DNA from: Phocaeicola coprophilus
GTDB lineage: Bacteria > Bacteroidota > Bacteroidia > Bacteroidales > Bacteroidaceae
Direction: 5' to 3'
DNA length: 64,000 bases
Assembly (NCBI GenBank): GCA_016900015.1
Contig: JACJJM010000004.1
Coordinates: 1-64,000 of the forward strand
Below, piece after piece: positions 1-8,611 of the stretch (its first letter is position 1; each line of letters starts with the position of its first letter). The position numbers were made by a program, and so were the translations under genes. The notes under the pieces are model-generated. The model saw only the letters and a program-made list of their open reading frames with translations, was not told the origin of the DNA and did no database searches.

Positions 1-164
1 CTTTCTCCTCCCTTTCCGCTACGCTCCAAGGACGGAGGAAGAGGGGGATGGTGTTGCACTTCTATCTTGACGGTAGCGAAAAATGTCAAGCAATGCCTTA
101 TAAAAAGCAATTCTACTTATTTATAAGTTCTATATTAAACATAATGCGCATTAGTTTCATTTTT

Positions 165-437
165 CTAGAATTCATTTTGGTAGTTGATATTCAACTCATC
201 CAATATCTTTAATGCTTTGTCTAAAACTGTTGTGTCATCCAATTGCACAATACCACCATTAGGTCCTGGCTCGATATGAAGTCCAACACTTTTCCCATCT
301 TGAAAATTTTGTCCTCCAAAGAAATTGCGAACAGTATCTACAGACAGATTAAGTTCGTCAGCAATTCTATGCATACTTCCATCTGGCAATGAATCTTTAA
401 TTTTTCGAAGTTCATTAAAGGTAATAGTCTTTTCCAT
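165..437 (-). CDS. Small HTH-type putative DNA-binding protein
   Basis: A 90-residue protein. Residues 10-40 look like a helix-turn-helix: a helix, then GSMHRIADELNLSVDTVRNF, in which IADEL and VDTVRNF fit the two DNA-contacting helices. The second half (HIEPGPNGGIVQLDDTT) is a short beta region followed by an acidic helix. From memory, similar proteins of this length are widespread in Bacteroidales and have no assigned function. It sits 108 bp downstream of the last gene of the bat operon on the same strand, so it may be read through or have its own promoter. A transcription-factor role is inferred only from the HTH-like segment. Confidence 0.7.
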   Translation of the reverse strand: MEKTITFNELRKIKDSLPDGSMHRIADELNLSVDTVRNFFGGQNFQDGKSVGLHIEPGPNGGIVQLDDTTVLDKALKILDELNINYQNEF

Positions 438-545
438 AATTTATTCGTTTTAATTCAATTCATAAATATATATAACGGAATAAATTTAGCAAAAGATTAT
501 AAGTGAACAAAGAAAAAACTTGTTTTAAATCACTTCAAATGCAAA

Positions 546-1136
546 TTAATATATAAAAATTCTATATAAAAGAGCTATAAGAATTATAAAGCCTGTGATT
601 ATCATCATATTACTTAATAGTTGAATATCAGTAAGTGCATAACCACTTCGAGTATATTGCTGGGAAATCCATGTATTATCACTCAATGATAACTTTTTAC
701 TAACTAATTTATATATAGAATAGAATACTAATGATTCAACTATACCTACAATAAATTCAAATAAATGTAGCAAGAATAAACCTGATAATGTAAGCAATAT
801 CAATCCAACTAAAATCACTAAAACAATAGAGAAAAAACGGCTACGGAATAAACAAATAGAAAATGTATTTATTGAAACCACAATAGCTAGAACTCGTGAT
901 AAAGACTGTATTTCAACTATGTCTGCAAATAAAATTTTTAACGGTACTAGTGTGTATGCTACCAATACTATCAAACCAATAATAAATACCGTTAACAATA
1001 AACTAGATTTAATTGAATTGTTCCGGATTATAACGATAAGACTTGTAATTATTAGAGGTATATAGACATAAATATTGGAAAGAAGTTCAATGAACTCCTT
1101 TCCAATCCATGAATCTATATGTTCTAGCATTATCAC
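546..1136 (-). CDS. Polytopic membrane protein, possibly a degenerate PAP2-family phosphatase
   Basis: A 196-residue, very hydrophobic protein with about six membrane segments (near residues 24-37, 45-63, 83-97, 102-124, 128-145 and 173-194). The order of features recalls Bacteroidetes PAP2 phosphatases: a K at residue 67 where the KxxxxxxRP motif would fall, a NTF segment at 90-92 where the SGH-ANTF motif would fall, and SGLFLLH near 118-124 where SRxxxxxH would fall. The Arg-Pro, the SGH histidine and the conserved Arg of the third motif are not present, so if it is PAP2 it should be inactive. It starts 2 bp after the batE stop and is the last gene of the bat operon. A novel membrane protein is an equal alternative. 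Confidence 0.6.
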   Translation of the reverse strand: MIMLEHIDSWIGKEFIELLSNIYVYIPLIITSLIVIIRNNSIKSSLLLTVFIIGLIVLVAYTLVPLKILFADIVEIQSLSRVLAIVVSINTFSICLFRSRFFSIVLVILVGLILLTLSGLFLLHLFEFIVGIVESLVFYSIYKLVSKKLSLSDNTWISQQYTRSGYALTDIQLLSNMMIITGFIILIALLYRIFIY

Positions 1137-1138
1137 TT

Positions 1139-1987
1139 TTATATTATTTCAATAACATCACGCGGTATCCAACCTATACTTCCATCTTCCAATTGAATTT
1201 CACACCAATCTTTCATTGTCGCATCTTTGACCAAAATTTTGTGTCCTTCATGCAAAATGAATAAATCTGTCCCTCCTGCATCCGGCGTGCTTTTTGCAGT
1301 AACACTGGGAGACATGATAATGGCTGTTTGCCGATTGATTAACAAACTTTTTTGTTGTGATGCAAAAATATTGGCCACAATAGTTATAATCAAACATAAG
1401 CCTGCAAAAAGTAACCCAAGCTTTTTCAAAACCAATTGTTTCCCAAAAATATACAAACTTAATGCCAAAAGGAAAATTATAAAACTGATAATCGCTCCCC
1501 CAGCCCATCCATCAGCACTGAGGCTATTACGTAATGATGTAATCCAAGACATCAGGAATAACTGATTTATAGAATCAATTTTATCCACAGTGTCGTTTCT
1601 TGCCATTTCCAGATTAAAACGGATATCACTATCACCCGGGCTTAACAAATAAGCTCGTTCATAATTTAAAATAGAATGTGCTATATCCTTATTTTTGTAA
1701 TAGCTGTTACCCAAATTATAATAAATGGCAGCTGATTCTCCTTGATTTGCTAAAATAGATTCATAGAGTTCTATAGCAGAGACATAATCACCTTTAGCAT
1801 AAGCACTATCAGCCTGAGCTTTTGTTACTGAGTTTTCTTCACTTGGTATCGCTACTCCTTTTAAGGATGTGGTATCTACCATAGAGGGAGATTGAGCTGT
1901 CGTATCTTGTGCATGTAATGGCAAAACTGCTATGACACATGCCATTATTACTATAATATATATCAGATTTTTCATATTGACCTTCAT
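1139..1987 (-). CDS. batE: BatE: TPR and SH3-like aerotolerance protein
   Basis: A 282-residue protein. It has an N-terminal signal segment (to about residue 27, ending LPLHAQ), a TPR region around residues 57-135 (AYAKGDYVSAIELYE, AIYYNLGNSYYKNKDIAHSI), two membrane helices near 160-210, and a C-terminal bacterial SH3-like domain (HEGHKILVKDATMKDWCEIQLEDGSIGWI, here split by description: HEGHKILV then DWCEI then GSIGWI). This architecture and its position after batD identify BatE. It probably acts at the inner membrane as a peptidoglycan- or protein-binding partner of the Bat vWA proteins; this role is inferred from the family. It is 2 bp from batD and from the downstream membrane gene, so translation is probably coupled. 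Confidence 0.88.
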   Translation of the reverse strand: MKVNMKNLIYIIVIMACVIAVLPLHAQDTTAQSPSMVDTTSLKGVAIPSEENSVTKAQADSAYAKGDYVSAIELYESILANQGESAAIYYNLGNSYYKNKDIAHSILNYERAYLLSPGDSDIRFNLEMARNDTVDKIDSINQLFLMSWITSLRNSLSADGWAGGAIISFIIFLLALSLYIFGKQLVLKKLGLLFAGLCLIITIVANIFASQQKSLLINRQTAIIMSPSVTAKSTPDAGGTDLFILHEGHKILVKDATMKDWCEIQLEDGSIGWIPRDVIEII

Positions 1988-1989
1988 GT

Positions 1990-3822
1990 TTAATGTTTAA
2001 AACTATCTTCTATTTTGCTAATCATGGCGATTGCCGATGAATATATCTTATCCATTGCTGATGTAACATCTCCAGGAGCATAACGTGCAAATTCACAATC
2101 ATTCAGAAGATTAATAAATTCTTTTATCAGCTCTTCAGATATAGAAGATTTTTTCAGTTCATAATCAATGTTATCTTTTGACAATTCGGATACTGGAATA
2201 TTCAATTTGTCACTGATATAGCCCCATAATGCTTTCAAAACTTCATCATAAAACTCATTCTTCTGATTTTTGTCTAATAGTTGTTTGGCCAATTTCATGC
2301 GCTTGGTTGCTATTTTATTCGCTTTTTTGGTACGCATCTTAGCAGCATTTGAATTTTCGAGAGCTTGCTTACGACCGACTATTATAAGCCCAACAAAACA
2401 AGCGAAAGGAATAACATACCATAAATAATAACTCAACGAGCCAAACAGGAATTCATCTTTTTGTTTCAACGTCGTATCGCCCAATTTAATGTAAAGGATG
2501 TCTTTACCCAAATGCTTTACATCTTCCTTATTCGTAAAGTTCGCCAATACTTGGCTTGCATCTCCTTTACCTTTATCTACATTTACTTCATAAGACTCTG
2601 TTTTCAATGTCTTGTAAGTATTACTATTTAAATCAAAGTAGGTAAATTCCACTCCTGGGATTGTATATTTACCAGCGTGACGAGGTATAGCCAAGTATTC
2701 AAATACTTTATTACCAGTCAATCCGGATTGAGTTAATGAGAATTTATTATCAACCTTAGGATCATAAACTTCGAAATCCGAGGGGAATTTCACTTCCGGT
2801 GTATCTATCAACTTCATATTCCCCGTACCCGAAAGCACTATTTTTACAGTAACAGCATCACCTGTTTTCACTGTTTTAGAATTTATTGATGATGTCAACG
2901 AAAAATCACCGACTGCACCTCCAAAAGATTCCGGTTTGTTGGTCGGAAGAGGCACAACTTCAATGCTAACTTTGGGTGTAACTATTTGTTTACGTATGGA
3001 TACATAAGCAGATCCCCCATTAAAAAATGCATCAAAAGGATCGATATTACGATTCGGCTGTTCGATAATACCTGTATATGTGATGGAGGGAATTTCTAAC
3101 TTGCCAGTTTGTTGCGGGAACAAAACGTATTGACTCCATACAAGAGTTCTGTAATTACGTCCTTGATAATGTTCCAACGAAAATGTTTTGTTGCGAGGCA
3201 ATGAAACTTCCTGGGTATGAAATCCTTTCAAATCCGGCATTTTACCACCCTGAAGTTCTGTTAAATTTAATACTGTATAGATTTTATAAGTCAACAATAT
3301 TGCTTCTTGCTCATGCACCTTTGTTTTATTGACTGTCGCAGTCATAAACAAATCCTTATTGGATATATTTGATGATGCTGAAGAACTTGAATTTCCTTGC
3401 TGAGAAGTTCCTCTTCCACCAATGCCATTACTTTGATCTGGCGGTAAGACCTTAACTGTAACAGAATTGGATTTATATTCCTCTCCATCGACTTTTATTA
3501 CAGCACCAGGAATCGTGAAAGTACCTTCTTTTTGTGCAGAGAGTACATAAGTATAAGTGAGTGAACTACTCGAGGATACATTTCCATTAATAATCTGTGT
3601 ACTAGTCTGTTGTGATCGACTTGGTCCCATCAAAACTTCAAAATCAGTGATAGACGGAGCTCGAAAATCTTTCACTTTCATAGTATTCACTGTAAATGTC
3701 AAACGAAATTGCTCGCCACTTATTACAACATCGGGTGCATTGGCCGTAAACTCTACATTGTCAGCATATAACATTCCAATGCTTACAACCCATAGCATTA
3801 TCAAGGAAACTATTTTTTTCAT
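1990..3822 (-). CDS. batD: BatD: oxygen-tolerance membrane protein
   Basis: I place the start at the Met of MKKIVSLIMLWVVSIGMLYA, a clear signal peptide. A longer frame reaching 3876 would overlap batC and put 18 non-signal residues in front. The product of about 610 residues has a large periplasmic part of repeated beta-sandwich segments (FTANAPDVVISGEQFRLTF near the N-terminus and comparable blocks later) and a Ser/Gly/Asn-rich linker around residue 145. It has one membrane helix near residue 470 (YYLWYVIPFACFVGLIIVG) and a cytoplasmic helical tail. This is the usual BatD plan. In the family, Bat proteins are tied to tolerance of oxygen and envelope stress. The molecular role is unknown. 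Confidence 0.9.
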   Translation of the reverse strand: MKKIVSLIMLWVVSIGMLYADNVEFTANAPDVVISGEQFRLTFTVNTMKVKDFRAPSITDFEVLMGPSRSQQTSTQIINGNVSSSSSLTYTYVLSAQKEGTFTIPGAVIKVDGEEYKSNSVTVKVLPPDQSNGIGGRGTSQQGNSSSSASSNISNKDLFMTATVNKTKVHEQEAILLTYKIYTVLNLTELQGGKMPDLKGFHTQEVSLPRNKTFSLEHYQGRNYRTLVWSQYVLFPQQTGKLEIPSITYTGIIEQPNRNIDPFDAFFNGGSAYVSIRKQIVTPKVSIEVVPLPTNKPESFGGAVGDFSLTSSINSKTVKTGDAVTVKIVLSGTGNMKLIDTPEVKFPSDFEVYDPKVDNKFSLTQSGLTGNKVFEYLAIPRHAGKYTIPGVEFTYFDLNSNTYKTLKTESYEVNVDKGKGDASQVLANFTNKEDVKHLGKDILYIKLGDTTLKQKDEFLFGSLSYYLWYVIPFACFVGLIIVGRKQALENSNAAKMRTKKANKIATKRMKLAKQLLDKNQKNEFYDEVLKALWGYISDKLNIPVSELSKDNIDYELKKSSISEELIKEFINLLNDCEFARYAPGDVTSAMDKIYSSAIAMISKIEDSFKH

Positions 3823-3847
3823 TTTCGCGAACTTTAAGTTTATATGG

Positions 3848-4570
3848 TTACCAATCTTTGTCATACTTCTTACCACGCATTTGAAGCTGTTTTTTCACTT
3901 TTTCTTGTACGTCCTTTTCATCTTGCATCACCGCATTCAACAGTTGTTCTGCATTTTCCTTAGACATTTGATTTTGTTGCTGCTGTTGTTGCTGTTGCTG
4001 AGAATCCTGTTTCTGCTTTTGCTGTTCTTGCTCCTTCTTTTGCTGTTGCTCTTGTTCGTATTTCTTATTTTCTTGTTTATCCTTATTTTGTTGATTCTGA
4101 TTTTGTTGCTGCTGTTGTTGATCTTTCAGCATTTTTTGGGCAAGTGCAAGATTATACCGAGTTTCATCATCATTTGGATTATTGCGTAGTGACTGTTTGT
4201 AAGCTTCAATACATTGGGAATATTGCTTCCCTGCTTGAAGTATTACTCCCGCATTGTGATAAATTTTTGCTAACTTCGCTTTGTTCTTTTCAATTTTTGA
4301 TGCTGCTTCATACTGTTTCATTGCATCTTGTGCTTTTTGTTGCATCAGCAAAGCATTTCCTAGATTATACATGGCTTCTGTTGAACCAGGATTAGCATCT
4401 AACGCCTTTCGATATTCAACTTCAGCTTTGACAAATAGACTATCATTATATAGTTTATTGCCGCGTCGGATATGATCACGCTCGTTCCCTTGTGCAGCTG
4501 CTGTAATTGAAAAAAAGGCAGCAAACACAAAAACACTTGCTATTTTTATTTGTTTCATATTTCTTTTCAT
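3848..4570 (-). CDS. batC: BatC: TPR protein with Gln/Lys-rich tail
   Basis: A 240-residue protein with a signal peptide (through about residue 26, ITAAAQG) and three TPR-like units between residues 33 and 145 (KLYNDSLFVKAEVEYRKAL, AMYNLGNALLMQQKAQDAM, YNLALAQKML). Residues about 150-205 are strikingly low in complexity, almost only Gln, Lys, Glu and Asn, with an uninterrupted run of nine Gln. The last 35 residues are ordinary (SKENAEQLLNAVMQDEKDVQ). It lies between batB (6 bp) and batD. TPR proteins of this operon are thought to scaffold the vWA proteins at the membrane. The Gln-rich stretch is encoded by mixed CAA/CAG codons, so it is not a simple trinucleotide expansion. Confidence 0.9.
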   Translation of the reverse strand: MKRNMKQIKIASVFVFAAFFSITAAAQGNERDHIRRGNKLYNDSLFVKAEVEYRKALDANPGSTEAMYNLGNALLMQQKAQDAMKQYEAASKIEKNKAKLAKIYHNAGVILQAGKQYSQCIEAYKQSLRNNPNDDETRYNLALAQKMLKDQQQQQQNQNQQNKDKQENKKYEQEQQQKKEQEQQKQKQDSQQQQQQQQQNQMSKENAEQLLNAVMQDEKDVQEKVKKQLQMRGKKYDKDW

Positions 4571-4576
4571 CAGATC

Positions 4577-5611
4577 TCAACGAAATAACTTAAAGTTCTT
4601 AAACAATGGATTCTTTTTCTCTAAAATCAAAATTTCTATGATTAAGAGAATTATGATAATCCACGCTATTGCAGGAAACTGCTCATTGTAGTTGGAATAG
4701 ACTGTACTTTCCAAATCGCTTTTAGTTAATTTATCAATTTCTTTCTGCAATAAAGATTGCGCAGAACTGGAATTATCGACACGAATATACACTCCATTTC
4801 CTGCTTGAGCTATTTCACGACACATTTGTTCATTCAATCGGGTTACAATGACATTACCATCCTTATCTTTACGATAATCATTTGTACCTTCTAATGGAAT
4901 GGGGGCACCTTCCGGTGAACCTATTCCCAAAACAAATACTTTCATACCTTCTGCAGCTGCTTCTTTGGCAGCTTCCAAAGCTCCTCCTTCATGATTTTCA
5001 CCATCAGTAATAATAATTATAGCTCTCCCTACTTTTTCTTGAGGGGTGAAGCTTTTCAATGCTAAGCGAATCGCTTCACCAATATTTGTACCCTGGCTAC
5101 TAATTAAAGACGGAGAAATGGACTCTAGAAACATTTTTGCAGAAATATAATCATTCGTGATTGGCAATTGTGTGAAAGCATCACCTGCAAAAACAATTAG
5201 TCCGACTTTATCATCACGAAATCCACTAACAAGTCTCGAAATCAACGTTTTTGCTTTAGCCAGACGACTTGGTATTACATCTTCTGCCAGCATAGAATTA
5301 GAAATATCGAGTGCTATGATTGTCTCAATGCCACTACGCTTTATCTTCTCCATTTTTGTTCCAAACTGAGGACGTGCCAACATCACAATCGCCAAACCTA
5401 ATGCAACCCATGTAATCCAAAATTTCACAGCCGGACGATAAGTCGACACTTCAGGCATTAATTCCTTTAATAATTCCAGATCACCATATTGGCGCATCCT
5501 TTTCTTTCTACGATAATCCGAATAAACGTAGAATATCACCAGAAGAGGAAGCAATATCAACAAATATAAAAAGTTAGGGTCTGCAAATCGAAACATAGTA
5601 TCTGTCTCCAT
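4577..5611 (-). CDS. batB: BatB: membrane-anchored von Willebrand A protein
   Basis: A 344-residue protein. It has two N-terminal membrane helices (near residues 14-30 and 62-78), then a cytosolic or periplasmic vWA domain with an intact MIDAS motif DISNS at 102-106 and the conserved TDG later (IITDGENHEGG). A C-terminal helix follows (FPAIAWIIIILLIIEILIL). The pattern is that of the BatA/BatB family. It is paralogous to the adjacent batA upstream (3 bp away), and the two probably form a complex. Metal binding is supported by the intact MIDAS. The initiator could also be the internal Met six codons in; I kept the longer start because it follows batA directly. Confidence 0.92.
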   Translation of the reverse strand: METDTMFRFADPNFLYLLILLPLLVIFYVYSDYRRKKRMRQYGDLELLKELMPEVSTYRPAVKFWITWVALGLAIVMLARPQFGTKMEKIKRSGIETIIALDISNSMLAEDVIPSRLAKAKTLISRLVSGFRDDKVGLIVFAGDAFTQLPITNDYISAKMFLESISPSLISSQGTNIGEAIRLALKSFTPQEKVGRAIIIITDGENHEGGALEAAKEAAAEGMKVFVLGIGSPEGAPIPLEGTNDYRKDKDGNVIVTRLNEQMCREIAQAGNGVYIRVDNSSSAQSLLQKEIDKLTKSDLESTVYSNYNEQFPAIAWIIIILLIIEILILEKKNPLFKNFKLFR

Positions 5612-5614
5612 TAT

Positions 5615-6613
5615 TTAAGGTATTCGTTTTAATATTGAATGACGAAGAATTATTTCTAGCAGAAGAACTCCCACCAGAATCCATGCGAACAACTGATAAT
5701 TATCTTCACGCTTGCTGAATTCCTTTACATTCAATTTAGTTTTTTCCAATTTATCAATTTCTTGATAAACTTCTTCCAACTTCGAGTTACTGCCAGCTCG
5801 AAAATAGCTTGCATTCGTTGTGTTTGCTATTTGAGTTAAAGTTGATTCATCAATTTCAACAGGTACTTGCATATATTGCACGCCAGCATATGTCGGCACA
5901 GGATAAGGAGCAGTTCCATTTGTTCCTACACCAATAGTATAGACCCGGATGCCAAAGCTTTTGGCTATTTCTGCAGCTGTCAGTGGTGATATATCTCCTG
6001 CATTATTTGTTCCATCTGTCAACAAAATAATTACCTTGGACTTAGCTTTGCTATCCTTGAGGCGCGACACAGCATTGGCAATACCCATACCTATAGCTGT
6101 TCCATCAGAAATGAGTCCTCGCTGAGCTATATCACATTTAATGTTTTGAAAAAGATTCAGCAACACGGTATGATCAATAGTTAACGGACATTGCGTAAAA
6201 CTTTCGCCTGCAAATATGGTTAAACCTATATTATCGTTCGGACGTCCATTTATGAATTGTGCCGCCACTTTTTTAGCAGCTTCTAGACGATTAGGCTGTA
6301 AATCTTCAGCCAACATACTTGTTGACACGTCAACCGCTAACATAATGTCAATACCTTCCACTTCTGTGTTTTGCCAGTTATCCGTAGTTTGCGGCCTAGC
6401 CAAAATTATAACAAGCATAACAAAGGCAATAATCCGCAGCATGAAAGGAACGTGCAACAAGTATATCTTATAACTTTTAGGCGCACCTTCATACATATGG
6501 GTATCCGAAACCTGAAGTGCCGGTGTCTGTTTCCCTTTATACAATATGTACCATATGATATATGGTATGAGCAAAAGGAGCAGGAACAAATATTCTATAT
6601 TTGCAAAAACCAT
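5615..6613 (-). CDS. batA: BatA: membrane-anchored von Willebrand A protein
   Basis: A 332-residue protein with N-terminal helices at about 6-24 and 53-71, a vWA domain with MIDAS DVSTS at residues 95-99 followed by MLAEDLQPNRLEAAK, a second metal-site segment LLTDGTNNAGD, and a C-terminal membrane helix (LFAWILVGVLLLEIIL). It is the paralogue of batB just downstream. In Bacteroides the bat operon is linked with aerotolerance; the biochemical substrate is unknown. The gap to the preceding gene is 12 bp, so the two are surely co-transcribed. Confidence 0.92.
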   Translation of the reverse strand: MVFANIEYLFLLLLLIPYIIWYILYKGKQTPALQVSDTHMYEGAPKSYKIYLLHVPFMLRIIAFVMLVIILARPQTTDNWQNTEVEGIDIMLAVDVSTSMLAEDLQPNRLEAAKKVAAQFINGRPNDNIGLTIFAGESFTQCPLTIDHTVLLNLFQNIKCDIAQRGLISDGTAIGMGIANAVSRLKDSKAKSKVIILLTDGTNNAGDISPLTAAEIAKSFGIRVYTIGVGTNGTAPYPVPTYAGVQYMQVPVEIDESTLTQIANTTNASYFRAGSNSKLEEVYQEIDKLEKTKLNVKEFSKREDNYQLFAWILVGVLLLEIILRHSILKRIP

Positions 6614-6625
6614 GTTTTCTTTATA

Positions 6626-7714
6626 TTAAAAGCATAAATTATAAATATCCCGAACTACAATAACCATCATTGCTATAACAGCTACTATCAATACGATAAT
6701 AGAGATTAGCAACGATATTTTAGCTCTGCGTGAACGTTTTTCCTCTATGGTTATTTCAGTTGGTTCGGGTTTGGCATTCGGATCAACTTCAACCTTTGTC
6801 TGGTTAATGAAATCTATAGCATTTACCAAATTCAAATCGTTTTCATTAATCAACGGATTATGCTTTGCAAACTTTACCAAATCAGCAGTCATAAACAGAC
6901 TTTTCAATTCTTCGATCAGCTTTTGATCTTTTTCCTGAAGCAATCGGTCTATGATTTCAGAAGAAGTCATTTCCAAAGCATTAAAGCCAAAACGTTCCTT
7001 TATATATATACGAATAACATCTGTCAATTCGGTATAGTAGTTTTTAGCTTCGCCTTTTTGCCAACTCTTTTCAGCTTTGATACGTTCTATATCCTTTAAA
7101 GCCTGTTGATGAGGTGGCAGTTTGGGTTCCACTTTGATTGTGCGGATAATTGGTTTATTGTCGCGATAACGAACAATCAAATAAACCACGACAATAATCA
7201 AAGGAATGACCAACAAAGACAGCCAGATGATTGTTGCCCAATCACTCCATGAGAACGGTGGTTCCATGATGTCCTTGGGACCAAAAAACTGATCAGGATG
7301 AGCTTCATCTACAGGCATGGAATATACTTTTAACGCAAGACTTTGCGATTGATACTGTTTACCGTCTACCGCAACCGTAAATGGAGGTATATAGTAAAAT
7401 GCCGAGTCAAATGAAGTCACTATATATTCTTGAGATATGAGCAAGCGCTGCTTGTTGTTAAGATACTGTGTATCTGGTTTAGCGATGTCTACGACCTCGA
7501 CTCCGCGTACCAAGGTATCTTGCACGACGGGTAGCACCATTTTCTGATGGGCATCAAAGCTTACTTCCAGTTTCACTTTCGTCTGCTCACCAATCAGTAT
7601 CTGCATGGAGTCTATAGAAGCTTCAACTGTCACATTTTGTGCTATGACAGTATAACTGCTTACCCACAACAATAAACTTGCAAATACTATTTTGATTATA
7701 CTTAGCTTATTCAT
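6626..7714 (-). CDS. BatD/DUF4381-like membrane protein of the bat operon
   Basis: The start is placed at MNKLSIIKIVFASLLLWVSS, which begins a signal peptide and leaves a 1-bp gap after the DUF58 gene. A longer frame to 7732 would overlap that gene. The product of about 362 residues has a periplasmic beta-sandwich (VTVEASIDSMQILIGEQTKV), a membrane helix near residue 165 (ATIIWLSLLVIPLIIVVVYL), a cytoplasmic helical region rich in charged residues, and a second helix near the C-terminus. The layout resembles the BatD N-terminus joined to a DUF4381-type body. It probably works with MoxR, DUF58 and the vWA proteins; this is inferred from its position. Confidence 0.8.
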   Translation of the reverse strand: MNKLSIIKIVFASLLLWVSSYTVIAQNVTVEASIDSMQILIGEQTKVKLEVSFDAHQKMVLPVVQDTLVRGVEVVDIAKPDTQYLNNKQRLLISQEYIVTSFDSAFYYIPPFTVAVDGKQYQSQSLALKVYSMPVDEAHPDQFFGPKDIMEPPFSWSDWATIIWLSLLVIPLIIVVVYLIVRYRDNKPIIRTIKVEPKLPPHQQALKDIERIKAEKSWQKGEAKNYYTELTDVIRIYIKERFGFNALEMTSSEIIDRLLQEKDQKLIEELKSLFMTADLVKFAKHNPLINENDLNLVNAIDFINQTKVEVDPNAKPEPTEITIEEKRSRRAKISLLISIIVLIVAVIAMMVIVVRDIYNLCF

Positions 7715-7715
7715 T

Positions 7716-8585
7716 TTAACTACGTTTGGCAAACAAGTTCAACAATGATCTTACATAATCTTCATCCGTGCGTATGGAAACAGCATCTACATTGCTTTTT
7801 GTAAAGGTTTCATGCAATGAGGCTTGTTTGTTCATCCACCATTCATGATGGACTTTACGCAATGCCTTTGAGGATGTATCTATGTATTGGACATGCCCTG
7901 TCTCTGCATCCCGCACTTTCATCAGACCGACATCAGGTAGCTCTTCTATGCGATGGTCATACACTTGAATAGCTGCCACATCATGTTTCCTATTGGCTAT
8001 AGTCAGTGCGTTACGGAAATCATTTTGAACAATAAAGTCACTCAAAATAAAGGCTGTACAACGTTTTTTTATAACATTCGTCAGATATTCGATCGCCACC
8101 TTCATGTTCGTTTTCCGACTTTGAGGCTGAAAATCCAGCAATTCGCGAATGATATATAGTATATGTTTGCGTCCTTTCTTGGGGGGAATAAACTTTTCAA
8201 TCTGATCAGAAAAGAATATAACTCCGATTTTATCATTGTTTTGGATTGCCGAAAAAGCCAACGTGGCAGCAATTTCTGTTACCATATCACGCTTCATCTG
8301 CTTCACTGTGCCGAAATCCAAACTTCCCGACACGTCGACCAACAACATTACCGTTAATTCGCGTTCTTCTTCAAAGACCTTCACATAAGGTTTGTGAAAA
8401 CGGGCTGTTACATTCCAGTCTATATCACGCACATCATCGCCGTATTGATACTCACGAACTTCTGAAAAGGCCATACCTCTACCTTTGAAGGCAGAATGAT
8501 ACTGACCAGCAAAAATATTGCTTGACAGTCCACGAGTTTTGATCTCAATCTGGCGAACCCGTTTTAAAAGTTCGTTCGTTTCCAT
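7716..8585 (-). CDS. DUF58 protein with vWA-like domain
   Basis: A 289-residue soluble protein. The DUF58 signature is visible at DVRDIDWNVTAR (51-62), followed by a vWA-like core with the metal-site motif DVSGS at 84-88. DUF58 genes nearly always lie next to a MoxR AAA ATPase, as here (26 bp from moxR). In the family model MoxR acts as a chaperone that loads or remodels vWA proteins, and DUF58 is one partner. It opens the run of genes that continues through batE. Confidence 0.9.
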   Translation of the reverse strand: METNELLKRVRQIEIKTRGLSSNIFAGQYHSAFKGRGMAFSEVREYQYGDDVRDIDWNVTARFHKPYVKVFEEERELTVMLLVDVSGSLDFGTVKQMKRDMVTEIAATLAFSAIQNNDKIGVIFFSDQIEKFIPPKKGRKHILYIIRELLDFQPQSRKTNMKVAIEYLTNVIKKRCTAFILSDFIVQNDFRNALTIANRKHDVAAIQVYDHRIEELPDVGLMKVRDAETGHVQYIDTSSKALRKVHHEWWMNKQASLHETFTKSNVDAVSIRTDEDYVRSLLNLFAKRS

Positions 8586-8611
8586 CTTTACGCTTGTTTC
8601 AACTGATGAGC

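Noticed and set aside
1-164. Repeat or hairpin at the left edge
   Set aside because: A CCCTTTCCG stretch and a short TTGACGG...TGTCAA pairing are visible, but both are too short and cut by the window edge to call.
3557-4189. Leu-rich 210-codon frame opposite batC and batD
   Set aside because: The Leu run is the complement of the Gln-rich batC tail, not a membrane protein gene.
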